A stretch of 64,000 nucleotides of DNA, taken from contig CM045770.1 of NCBI GenBank assembly GCA_025200525.1, positions 129,794,200 through 129,858,199 of the forward strand, given 5' to 3'. This document shows positions 21,735 through 32,250 of this stretch, one piece after another. The notes under the pieces were generated by a model. The model saw nothing but the letters and a program-made list of their open reading frames with translations. It ran no database searches and was not told the origin of the DNA. The stretch comes from Camellia lanceoleosa. Its lineage: Eukaryota > Streptophyta > Magnoliopsida > Ericales > Theaceae. Position 1 is the stretch's first letter. Each line of letters begins with the position of its first letter. The translations under genes and the position numbers were made by a program.

Positions 21735-23797
21735 TGTAACGAGTTAAATCAAATTGAATTTATACTTTAATCTCAGTTGGGGATTTATTTTAAATTATTA
21801 AACTCCATTCATTTTGGACCCAATTGATTGAATCGTGACCCGTTAGTAACCATGTAATATTGTTGTGGTTTTATTATTATTATTTGATTACCATAAAAGA
21901 GTTGTGAATATTTATGGTGTGTACCATTAAACGAAATATATTTTGTGATGAGAAAATATTGTATTTACTTTTGTCATTAAAGATGTTAAAATGTATTTTA
22001 ATTGATATATACATATATATAGGTGTATATATATAGTTAGATATTTGTTTAGTTAAACAAAAAAGGAAATATCTATAAATAGTAAGCAAATAGATATTTT
22101 GTTCAACTTTTGGGAGTTCTTGAAGGTCTTGCCGTGAGGAAAGGAAAGAAAAGGATTCCAAGTTGTTTTTTTTTTATGAGTTTGATTTAGTGTAAGTCAT
22201 TTTTGACCCTAGTGCTTTAGATCAAAACGTAGAGGGCGAAAAAGACGTCATTTGGCTTCGAGCAGATTTAATTTCTATTGCCAAAAATTTTGAAAGCTTC
22301 TTGGCTTGAGGTAGGGATTTTTCATACACTTCTTTATGCACTTTTACTTGATTATATAGAGTTTAGAGTTGTATATAATTTAATTAGAATTTTTGGAAAA
22401 TTTGTGATTTATTTGCTTAAAAGAGAAATTTTGAGAAAAATAAAGAGTTGATGCCCAAATTGCGAAAGTGTAAACTTGGAATATGTTTGTAAGGTTATAA
22501 AAGAGCTATGTTTTAAATTTGAACAAAAACGGACTTTGATTCAATCAGTTTTGAAATTTTTACCGGTTTACAACCAAAAGAGCATTTTTAAAGAAAACAA
22601 AGGAATTATCTTAACTTTTGGGGCTTTTGATCAAAATAGGATGTCATAGTTCAATAATTCTTGGAGAATGAGTTTGGAAAGAAAATGATGTTTTCTTGGG
22701 CATTAACGGTATTATTTTGCTTAATGTATCTATTGGAATAAAATCGACACGGTTAGAAATGGACTTTGAGAGGTTACCGGACGTGATTGTGATATGAAAA
22801 CTAGTGTAGTTGTTCATATTTGATGAGATGTGGAATAGATTGTATTTATCGGAATTTTTGAAATTTAATTGTTTAAATATCTATGAAGAAATATATGTTT
22901 TGGCTATCAGTAGAGGATAGCCATGATTATTGTAGAAATGCATGAGACTTAGGTAAATTGAGCCATATTCCTCATTTGTTGCATTGGACATTGCATTACA
23001 TTCATTTCATTAGAAATGTATCTGTTTTTGAGAAATGTTTGGAAATGTATCTATTTGCAAAAAGATGAATACTTGGTGAATCTGGGTAAGGGGTGTAAAA
23101 CCGCGCGGTTAGGTGTCGAGCCTTGCAGTTTATTGGTAAAAATGACAGTGGTAGTGCATTAGGGACTACTTGTAGACACTCGCCTAGAGATTCACAGAGC
23201 TTGTATTCATGTAACAGATATGGTTTAAAATAGAAATGGTTTTATATCTGTTGTTGTATCTCAGCATTGCATGCTTTATAAAAAGAGAGATAAACTGTTT
23301 TATCATGAGCATGGCATGGGCATACTCCTCTTTAGTCTTGTCATGGTCCATATGTTGTGTAGTATATCTCTACTAGGATGTGACTCACTCTATAAGGGAA
23401 ACCATTTCAGGTACCGGTGATATGCCTCCACCAAGGCACTGACTTGGGAGGACTTGGAGCTGAGGCTCCAATTTTGTTTTATGGCTATATATTAAAAGTA
23501 AGCCCAGGGCTGTTTTTGTGTTGAGTTGAAACTCCATTTTGTGTAACCAATAATGTTCTTGGATAAATTTGTAAGCCTATAGGGCACTTGTTATCTGTTT
23601 AGCTTCTATTTCATACTTGTTGTAAAATGCATGCTTGAGATTGGAACTGGGGCATTGAGATGTAAACAACATGTATTTGGCATTTGGGATTAAACGGAAA
23701 TGGATGTATGGAATAGTTAGCTATATATATATGTTTGTCTATTAGGTGGGTTTGTTGTATAAATAGATATATTCTGCCCAATTTTCGGGACGTTACA
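21735..23797 (+). repeat. 3' LTR of the chromovirus (long form)
   Basis: 2063 bp, TGTAACGAG to CGTTACA. It contains about 0.69 kb (22930-23620) absent from the 5' LTR, bounded by short direct repeats 'tgtagaaatgcatg' (22931) and 'tgtaaaatgcatg' (23621). A TATA-like 'tataaatag' lies near 22074. Confidence 0.9.
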
Positions 23798-23802
23798 AAT
23801 GT

Positions 23803-25364
23803 GGTTGCATTTGAAACTATCAATGTGATTATTAGAGATCTTGGTGATGCACTTTTTTCTATTTTGAGTGATGAAGCCCGTGACATATCAATCAAGAAGC
23901 AAATGACAGTTGTAATATGATGTGTTGACAAAAAAGGCCAAGTGATTGAGCGCTTTTAGGGTATTGAGCAAATGCTCTCTCGCTCAAACAAGCTGTGGAA
24001 AAATTATTTTCCAGACTTGGATTGAGTATTTCCAGATTGCGGGGTCAAGGATATGATGGGGCTAGTAATAGGCAAGATGAGTTCAATGGTCTTAAAACAC
24101 TTACACTGAAGGAGAATCCTTGTGCATATTATGTTTATTGTTTTACTCATCAATTGCAATTGGCACTTGTAGTCGTGGCTAAGAATCATGATCAAATTGC
24201 TTTACCTTTCACTTTGGTTTCTAATGTAGTGAATGTTGTTAGAGCATCATGTAAATGCCAAGATATTGTTAGGAAAAAACAAGCTGCAAAAGTTACTGAG
24301 GCACTTAATACTAGAGAGCTATCTAGTGGGCAAGGCTTAAATCAAGAAACCAATCTTAAAACGTACAGGTGATACACGTTGGGGTTCACACTATGCTACT
24401 TTAGTCAGCTTGGCTAGTATGTTCTCAACAATGATTGATATGCTTGAAATGATTTTAGAGGATGGTTCAAATTTAGAACAAGCTGAAGCAAATGTATTGT
24501 TAGACTCTATTCAATCATTTGAGTTTGTATTCAATCTTCATTTGATGAAAACGATATTTGCTATTATAAGTGAATTATCGCAAGCACTACAAAGGAAAGA
24601 TCAAGATATTGTTAATGCCATGAATTTAGTTCAAATTTCTAAAGTACGACTCCAAAAGAAGAGGGAAAGCGGGTGGACATTTTTACTTGATAATATTTTG
24701 TCTTTTAGTGAAAAACATGAAATTGATGTTTCCCAAATAGATGATATGTTTGTAGCTCATGAGAGAAAAATGCGCAATGCTCGAGAAATTACAAACTTAC
24801 ATCACTATCACGTTGAGTTATTCTACACTATTTTGGATATGCAAATTCAAGAACTAAATACTCGTTTCACTAAGTCGAACACTGAGTTGTTACTTTGTGT
24901 GGCATGTTTGAAACCATCTAACTCTTTCTCTAGTTTTGACAAAGAAAAATTTAATTCATCTTGCTGAATTTTATCCCAAAGAATTTTTTCCAGTGGAGCT
25001 CATGGTACTTAATGATCAACTTAATACATATATTATCAACATGCTACCTAGTAGTGAGTTCTCAAGGTTAAATGGAATTGTCGATCTTGCTAAGAATATG
25101 GTAAAGACTGGAAAAGATAAAGTATATCCATTGATGTGTTTGCTCTTGACTTTAGTATTAATCTTTTCTGTTGCAACTGCTACTATTGAGAGGGTATTTT
25201 CAACTATGAATATTGTGAAGAATCGGTTGTGGAACCGAATTGGTGATGAATGGATGAATGATAGCTTGGTTGTCTATAGTGAGAGATATATTTTTGATGG
25301 CATTGATAATGATACTATCATGAAAAGCTTTCAAAAGATGAAAACTCGCCGGGGTCAATTGTAA
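23803..25364 (+). pseudogene. hAT transposase, C-terminal half with dimerisation domain
   Basis: Continues the transposase interrupted at 12464. Segments in order: VVAFETINVIIRDLGDALFS, SDEARDISIKKQM, then RGQGYDGASN, ENPCAYYVYCFTHQLQLALV, and WTFLLDNILSF. The hAT C-terminal dimerisation motif TATIERVFSTMNIVKNRL is at about 25165-25220, followed by WMNDSLVVY. At least two stops (near 23918 and 23957) and frameshifts near 24370 and 24950 break the frame. It ends with TAA at 25362, about 165 bp before the hAT right end. Confidence 0.85.
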
Positions 25365-25586
25365 AAGTTTAAAATTAAAAACTTTTTGTAATGAATATTA
25401 ATTTTTTTTATGTTTAATATTAGCTCGAAATATTATTATTATGTTATTATTATTGATTGGAGAAGAAAAAATTTTGAGATCATATAATTAATAGGTGCCC
25501 CCTAGTATTAAATTCTTGACTCCGCCATTGACAATGAAAATTTGTATTTTAATCAAATCTCGGGAGTGTATTTGTAATTTATCCCT

Positions 25587-25932
25587 ATTTCCCACCAACA
25601 TACTTTGTCCTACGTGATAAACACATGAGAGTTATATGATACAATATATATATATATATATATATATCGTATGCTGAAATTGAGACAAAGAAGTAAGAAA
25701 ATAGAGCTTCTGAAATAATAATAAATAAATAAAAAGTTACTAGAGAAATTGAAGAGAAAGGAAGAGGAATAGACATAAAATTGTGTTACTGTAAAAAATA
25801 GAATTTTGTAATTCCAATTTATGCAAAATCCTAGTTCATCTTTTTAATTGTTCATAATCTGTTTTTTGTTTTAACCTAATATAGTTATAATTTGATGTAA
25901 CGTTTAGGACAAAGTGTGTATTTGTGGGAAAT
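25587..25932. mobile_element. MITE in the right arm of the long-inverted-repeat element
   Basis: Starts ATTTCCCACCAACATACTTT; the complement of its end reads ATTTCCCACAAATACACACT, and both continue with TTGTCCTA. These terminal repeats are about 33 bp and imperfect. It interrupts the right arm where the left arm reads straight through ('ccttattttctaggataaat'). It contains an (AT)n run at about 25645-25668. No clear target duplication; superfamily open. Confidence 0.6.
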
Positions 25933-26157
25933 ATGGATGATTTCTCTCTTTACTCTCATTTCATAGTTATATTTTTGTCACATGACTAAATTTTGTTAAA
26001 AATTTAAATAATTAAATAATAGAAAAGGGGCATTGACATTTGTATAGAGACCACAGTGAGATTGAACCAAAGTGTAGGGGTTGATTGTCACAATTTCAAA
26101 TATAGGGACTAAAGTGGGATTTGATCAAAAATTTAGGTGGTAGACTATCATGATTTT

Positions 26158-27572
26158 GAGTACTGCTATTAGCACCCTATAAATTATTTTGGACCCCCAA
26201 ATTTTTAAATTTTTTTTATTACAATAATAACCTCAAATAAAATTACTAAAAAGAACATTATTAATTTTGGGACACCACATCTCACAATTAAACCTACACA
26301 CCTATTATATCATGAATTAGGGTTTATAAGAGCACTCACCTCCATCACAACCAATCCATATTCCCCAAATCTCACCTTTAAAACCTACCCACCCTCAAAA
26401 CTTGAAAAACCCTTTGGCGATAATATTCCGGTGGTAACAATGACAACCATTTGACTGCCTATACTTCTCCAGCAATGACAATAAGTGAAAGTTTTTCTAG
26501 TACCCATAACTCCAGAAGACGAGAGGAGTATAACAATAAAAGCTTACAGGAGGTTCATAATTTTGAGGTTGTTCTTAGCTCAGAGGAGATTGGTCTTGTA
26601 AGAGTAAATTTCTTTAAAAAAATGAAAAAATTAATAAAATATGTTCATCATTTTTCAAGATGCAACTCCTAAACATATGACTGAAATTCAGGAACACAGG
26701 TTCGAACATTGTTTATTTGTTCGGGAAGGCATTCCCTAACGAATAAGTAATGTTCGAGAATGCAGGTCCGAATATAGAAATTTATTAACATATTGAACGG
26801 TCAAAATTGTTAACGCTCGCAGAAGTTTTTATTTTTTCAAATTCGGGAATACAAGGTCGAATACTACTTATTTGTTCGGGAAGGCATTCCCGAACAAATA
26901 AGTGATGTTCGGGAATGCAGGTATGAACATGAAAATTTCTTAACATATTGAACTGTCAAAATTGTTAATACTTGCAGAAGTTTTCATTATTTCAAGTTCG
27001 GGAATACATGCTTGAACATGGAAATTTCTTAACACATTGAATGGTCAAAATTTTTAACACTTGCAGAAGTTATCAGAAGTAGCCCAAATCCATTGGCAGG
27101 TTCAAAAGTTATTCCTTCATCGCGTAACTTTGATAATATTGCTGCGTAGTTCTTTGTTGAACTCACAATTTTATAATATCTACCAAAAAAACCAACCAAA
27201 CCAATTATTATAAAAAAAAATTTCCTACAAGAGAAGAAATTATTATGAGAAAATTAAGAAATTATGTATATACATAGAGAAAGAGAGAGAGCGTATCAAC
27301 TGTGACAATGGTGGATGAGACAACAGGGATAGTAATCACATTGGCTCTTCTTCTTCTTCTTGGTGGGTTTTGTTAAGGTTTTTTGGAAGAGGGGTTTTTC
27401 GGGGTGTGGGGGTGTAGGGGGGTGTGCATTCAATGGATGAAATGTTTTTGCAATGATAATTTTGGTATTACTTGAGGGGGGAAAAGAAATTTTACGAGTT
27501 TCAAAATTTGTAAGTGGGGCCTAAAGAAATGGGAGGTCAAAAATAATTTATAAGGTGCTAATAACACCACTC
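26158..27572. mobile_element. Mutator-like element (1.4 kb, non-autonomous)
   Basis: The left end reads GAGTACTGCTATTAGCACC; the complement of the right end reads GAGTGGTGTTATTAGCACC. Both continue (C/T)TATAAATTATTTT with GACC close by, giving terminal repeats of about 40 bp. The flanks CATGATTTT (26149-26157) and TATGATTTT (27573-27581) match at eight of nine bases, the standard MULE duplication length. There is no transposase. A 73-codon frame at 26451-26672 has no domain I recognise and could be a captured fragment. It lies in the right arm of the long-inverted-repeat element. Confidence 0.8.
26690..27065. repeat. Subterminal repeats with TTCGGGAAT/TTCGAACAT boxes
   Basis: A block containing 'ttcgggaatgcaggt', a TCGAAC-like box and 'ttaacatattgaacggtcaa' recurs about three times at 130-200 bp spacing. 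Between copies lies a near-perfect palindrome, 'ttgttcgggaaggcattccc' followed by 'gaacaa'. Confidence 0.75.
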
Positions 27573-27650
27573 TATGATTTTATGTATGGAGATCAAAATA
27601 AAATTTAGTGTAAAATATAAGTGTGCAAAATGCACTTTACCCCAAAAATA

Positions 27651-27845
27651 TCATTCGCATGTAGTGGATCAGAATCGGTCCATCCTTGATGACATACTAA
27701 AGATTTGATCAAAAATATCTTTCACATGTAGTGGATCAGAATCGGTCCATACTTGATGACATACTAAAGATTTGATCAAAAATATGTTTCGCATGGTATG
27801 ATCGGTTCATACGTAATGACATACTCAAGATTTGATCAATAACTG
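27651..27845 (+). repeat. 67-bp tandem repeat, about 2.8 copies
   Basis: 'catgtagtggatcagaatcg' starts at 27658 and 27725, with a shorter copy at 27792; the period is 67 bp. The left edge abuts the end of the outer element. Confidence 0.85.
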
Positions 27846-29275
27846 TTTTTGAAAATTATTTTGAAAGTGGAGTATACAGCAGGGCAATTTGTATTTAGAG
27901 TTAACTTGTATGAAATTGTTAGTGTATAAATTATTTATGAGGGGTTAAAAAAAATTATGTTTATTTATTGGTAACGCTATTATTTTCAGTTTTTAAATTT
28001 TATATTTTTTTTTTTGTAATATTTTAAAAAAACATAAACTACAAACACCTTAATGACTCATGTTTGTTTTGTCATTTTATAATGGATTAGTTATGTGAAA
28101 TTTCATAAATACCTTTTATGTTTTTGACATATTTTAATATTAAAAATATATTTTAATTTTTAATATTAAAAACTATATTTCATAAATATATTAATTGTTT
28201 GGTACTATATTATTTTAATATATTATTTTTTAATTTAATTTTTTTGGTATGAATATTACTATACTATTATATTTTTATATTAAATTATTTTGATATAAAG
28301 AATGGTGGGAGTAAAAAATTGAGAAATAATTAAAAAAAAAATGATTGAGAAAAGACCACATCAACCAAGTAGAGTACGTAAATCAAATAAGATAATAAGA
28401 GAGCAAAATAATAAATTCCCCTCTAATCCCAAGAGATTGTTTTTCCAATACCATCTCCTATGAGGGATTACTAATCACACCCATGGAGACCTTTCATAAT
28501 TCCTTTTGGACAACGAATTCCCTTCCTTATTTTCCGAACAAACACCATTATAGTGGGTCCAACATCTATCATAATCCAATCACATTCTCTATCACTCAAA
28601 ATAAACGGGCCCTATAAATTTTAAATTTGTGGAATATGAGTCATAGTGGAAATTAGGAGTTTTTAGTTTAGAATATTCCCATCACTTCCCTTATATTACC
28701 TCCTTACTCAAAATAAGGAGTTTTTCTATCAAAACACATCCCCAGCAGTTCCTCTATCCAAACCCCCAAATATAAGTATTGCTACAGTGACTACCTATTT
28801 GTAGAGAGTCACTGTAACTCCCTCATATCTGATAAATTCTTATTTTATTTTGTGTTAAAGGCGTGAAAGATGTCCTCTCGGATGTCCCGTGAGAGTCCTG
28901 GAGCTAAAGAAGGAAAATGTCCAAAATTAGCTTGATCGGTTTACCGCTCGGTCGACCGCCCCTGTTTGCTTTCCTCTCCTTCCTACTATGCTATTGCATG
29001 TTGTGCTATTGCATTTGTTTTTATTATTTTATTATTAAAAAAATATTTAAATTTAAAAGTAATTAAAAATATTATTTTAATAGAATAAAAAAAGAATAAG
29101 AAGTTTGTTGAGGGAAATAGATAAAAAAGTGATTCCTAAAATACGGAATGAATTTTTTTAATAATATTTTAGGATAAAATTTAGATGGTCTGATAAGGAT
29201 GCTCTTAAGATCCATGATATTAGAATTTTAAAAATAAAAGACATGCAACATTTTTATAGTAGTTGGGGTTACTCT
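27846..29275. other. AT-rich intergenic DNA, no gene seen
   Basis: Very AT-rich to about 28430, then mixed sequence with an isolated GC-rich spot near 28930-28975 containing the palindrome CGGTCGACCG. No open frame, repeat pair or RNA-like structure that I can support. Confidence 0.45.
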
Positions 29276-29279
29276 ATAT

Positions 29280-29475
29280 TTTCATAGAGAAATTTCTTTT
29301 CAAAGAGAAATTTCCAATTCTTCATAGAGAAATACTTTTTTCACAAAGAAATTTCAATTTTTGAAAGAGAAATTTCAAATTCACAGAGAAATTTTCGCTC
29401 CTCACATAGAAACTTCACAGAGAAATTCACAACAAATTTTCAGAGAAATTTCTTTGTGACGAGTTGAAATTTCTC
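29280..29475. repeat. Cluster of AGAGAAATTTC boxes
   Basis: About ten occurrences of 'agagaaatttc' or one-mismatch variants within 200 bp, at irregular spacing and on one strand with one inverted copy ('gaaatttctct' near 29465). GAAATTTC is itself palindromic. Confidence 0.75.
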
Positions 29476-30053
29476 TAATAATATTATTGAGGGACCTTAA
29501 CTAATAAGAAAAAACATATTAGACCTCTTATATTATCTAAAGTTGGAGAGGGATCTTTCACTAATGTTTTTCAAAAATTGTTGTGATCCACAAATATACT
29601 TTTTAAATTATGGAGTGCAAAATAAATTCCAAGACCCCTACTTCAGTCTGTGGAGTGGAAAATTTGATTTGGAATTTTCAAAATTAATTTTTTTTGAATT
29701 TTGAATTCATATTTTTGTATTTTTAGTGATTTTTTTAAATATTTTAATCATTCTTTTTATTTTTTATATACTTAAAAAGTATAAAAATTCATTGAATATA
29801 ACAAAATATGAAAATATATTTAATTTTTATATTTTTAGTATTTGGTGAATTATTTTAAGTATTTGTTCACCAATATTATGTTTTTCAAGTGTATCTATAT
29901 TAGGTATATTTAAAAAAATAAAATAAAATAAAATAAGTGAAATATTTTACAAATTCACTAAAAACAAAAAAAAATCCAGAAGATGAAAAAAGTCAATTTA
30001 AAAAAAAATAGAGATAACCAAATAACAATTGTAGCATGGAAGATAATAAATAA
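29476..30053. other. AT-rich DNA, nothing recognised
   Basis: Extremely AT-rich with short homopolymer runs and no open frame. Confidence 0.5.
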
Positions 30054-30440
30054 AGGATCTGGCTCCTTATCGGACTGGAGGTTTGGCAGTGGTGGCCCCT
30101 GATCCGGGACCATCTGAATAATCCAAACCATTTAATGTACAGAGTCTCTCAAGTATATTATTCTTGAAAAAAAATTACTTTAATCGGATATCGATAGACA
30201 TTCATTAGATCATATTTCTGTCAATGACAAGTATAATTTTTAAAATAAATTATGACAGAAATGTGATCTGATGAAATGGTTATCAATATCTGATCAACGT
30301 GCTTTTTTATAAGGATGATGTACTCGACGAATTTTATATATTCAACGGTTTGGATCATCAAAATAGGCCTGAATCAAGGTCCACCACTATCAAACAGTAC
30401 CCTCCAACCTATTGACCGATTGAAAAGGAGCTAGGTCCTA
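30054..30440. mobile_element. Foldback MITE, family A copy 3
   Basis: Left arm 'aggatctggctccttatcgg' pairs with the complement of right arm 'gattgaaaaggagctaggtc'. Inner 'cagtggtggcccctgatcc' pairs with the complement of 'aatcaaggtccaccact', and the centre 'agatcatatttctgtcaatg' pairs with 'tgacagaaatgtgatctgat'. The best preserved of three palindromic copies in the window. Confidence 0.75.
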
Positions 30441-30926
30441 AATAAAATATAATCATCATAATACTCTCTGCAAAGTTCAAAAACAATTACAAGAGGCAAT
30501 TGTGAAGTAATAGTTAAGAATAAGTACAAAATGGAAAATATGATAGAGATGGTTGAAATAGCACATCTCTCTTGATAAACTTTGATATTTTATTTCATAT
30601 CATATATTTAAGGATTAATTACACCTAGCACCTTTAATCTTACTTCACATTTTTTTTTTAAATTATGACAATTAACTTCTTATATTTTAAGTCATGTTTT
30701 AATATGAGGTTGATAGAAATTGACATGTGAAGCACACATAACATTTTTTATGCTTTATTCACATATTTACATTTTTTTTAATCAAAATTTTACTTTACTC
30801 GTTATAATTTTACTCAAATCTTATTTTCATCTATCATCTGTTAATTTTAGTTTGCCATATCAATGATATATGAACAAAATGCCGATATTAGCATAAAGAA
30901 TTGATTATCATAATTAAAAAGTGAAG
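30441..30926. other. AT-rich DNA, nothing recognised
   Basis: No open frame or repeat pair seen. Confidence 0.45.
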
Positions 30927-31260
30927 GATTTTGTAACAACCCTGACCCATGATTAACGTTAATTCATGTTTAATATGCCTAATAAGTTTTTGAGTTCAAA
31001 ATTCTGAATTAATTAAATTTGTGCTGCATTATTTGTGATTACATCTGTTTAATGTAGAAAGATTTGTTCACGTTTTCTTTTCGGTTTGCGAATTGAAGGT
31101 CTTATCGGCATCCGATTCAGAAATTAATTTGATTTATGTGTTATTTGAAATTTTTAGAACCTTATGGTAAGTTTAATTAAAATTTGATTTGGAACGATTA
31201 AATTAGATTAAGTTAATGCCCACTTATTTAACCTTAATTAATTACACTATTATCCAAGAC

Positions 31261-31268
31261 TATATAAG
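31261..31268 (+). promoter_or_regulatory. TATA box in solo LTR
   Basis: 'tatataag' preceding a short leader rich in purines; a typical LTR promoter layout. Confidence 0.5.
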
Positions 31269-31946
31269 GCACCAATTGAGCTCCCACTCATCTCTTTTTC
31301 TTCATTTCAATAAATTTTGAGCCTATTCAAGTAAGAAAACGTGAGAGAGGGAGAGTAGGGAGAAATTGAGCTCAAACAAAGAATTTGCTAGGAAATGTTG
31401 TGAGATTGAAGAGAAATTGGGAGTTTTAACTTCAACTTTTGTAAACTCAAGTCTCTAGGTAAGAATTTTATCCTTAAGTCTTGAAATCTAGACTATATTG
31501 CATGAACACAAGAGAATCATGTTGATTAATAGAGAATTGAGTTAGAAATGAAGAGTATTGAGACATACCATGCATACATGCATATTTTCTCATATTTTGA
31601 GTTTAATTTCCAAGATTTCCCTCATGCATTTCTTGACTTTACCTTAATTTTGGGAAACCATCAAGTCTCATGTTGTTTTGAAGCATTTGATCATGTATTG
31701 GAGGCTAAGAACTCATGTGATTACATGTATGTCATATTTAGAGCATGTTCTTACATTTTAAGTTGAATTTTGCACAATTAGCAAGCTATTGGGCCATGAT
31801 TTCTTGAATTGATCTTTAATTCATGTTGTTTTGAGAGTTTTCATGTATTTCCTCAAGTCTTGGCTCAAAAAAAATCAAGTTTTCAAGCTTTAAGTTTGAG
31901 TTTTGAGCTTGGAGATCAAATCTGGAAATTCCAAAATTTACATCTA

Positions 31947-32250
31947 CGGTCGAGCGTAGGAACCCACGCTCGAGCGACCACTTTGAGTGTGTGCACTTCC
32001 GCTCGAGCGACCTAAAGTATGCTCGAACGTGAAATGCAAGCCCTCAAAAGTTCTTATGTTTTGCAGCACGCTCGAGCGACAAAAGTCACGCTCGAGTAAG
32101 GGTCTGACTCTCATGCTAGAGCGGGGATCGAGCATCCATCAAGCGTGAAAAACAAGCAACTAGTACTTTTTCAAAGTTTACAGACCGCTCGAACGAAGGA
32201 AGTTATGCTTGAGCGAACCCTTACTTTTTGTATGTTCGCTCGAGCGTGTA
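31947..32250. repeat. CGCTCGAGCG palindrome cluster inside the solo LTR
   Basis: Four exact copies of the 10-bp palindrome CGCTCGAGCG at 31967, 32000, 32069 and 32237, and about seven near copies such as CGGTCGAGCG, TGCTCGAACG and CGCTCGAACG. Most near copies differ by changes that look like loss of a CpG. Confidence 0.85.

Larger units (their letters stand above)
12465..23797 (+). mobile_element. Ty3/gypsy chromovirus (Tekay/Del-like), inactive
   Basis: A full-length but degraded LTR retrotransposon inserted in the hAT transposase gene. Its LTRs start TATAACGAG (originally TGTAACGAG) and TGTAACGAG, and end GACGTTACA. The 5-bp target duplication AATGT is perfect (12460-12464, 23798-23802). 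The primer site is initiator-Met type. The order gag, protease, RT, RNase H, integrase, chromodomain is visible. The C-terminal chromodomain with an initiator-Met primer site and a CCHC gag points to a chromovirus, most like the Tekay/Del clade. It has many stops, several frameshifts, a small deletion in RT and a 2.6-kb solo LTR inside RNase H. Confidence 0.9.
9596..25530 (+). mobile_element. hAT transposon (TTF-type transposase), split by nested insertions
   Basis: The left end reads CAAGGGCAGAGGGACA and the complement of the right end reads CAATGGCGGAGTCAAG, the short inverted repeat style of plant hAT elements with TTF zinc-finger transposases. An 8-bp duplication flanks it: ACAATGGG (9588-9595) and ACAATGAA (25531-25538), differing by two G/A transitions. 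Inside are the two halves of a transposase pseudogene, separated by an 11.3-kb gypsy element, and a MULE near the left end. Without these insertions it would be about 3.5 kb, a normal size for an autonomous hAT. It sits in the loop of the palindromic element 8889-27643. Confidence 0.85.
8889..27643. mobile_element. Long-inverted-repeat element, host of a multi-level nest
   Basis: The left arm starts 'gggtaaattacactttgcac'; the right arm ends 'aatgcactttacccc', its imperfect complement. Homology continues inward: 'ctttgatccctatacaa' on the left matches the complement of 'ttgtatagagaccacagtg' on the right, and 'ggataaattacaaatacac' near 9312 matches the complement of 'gtgtatttgtaatttatcc' near 25567. 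The flanks are AAGAATAT (8881-8888) and AAAAATAT (27644-27651). Removing everything nested inside leaves about 0.9 kb, mostly two arms of roughly 0.3 kb. No coding sequence belongs to this layer. Long arms suggest a MULE-type or foldback non-autonomous element; an 8-bp duplication could also fit hAT. Confidence 0.7.
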
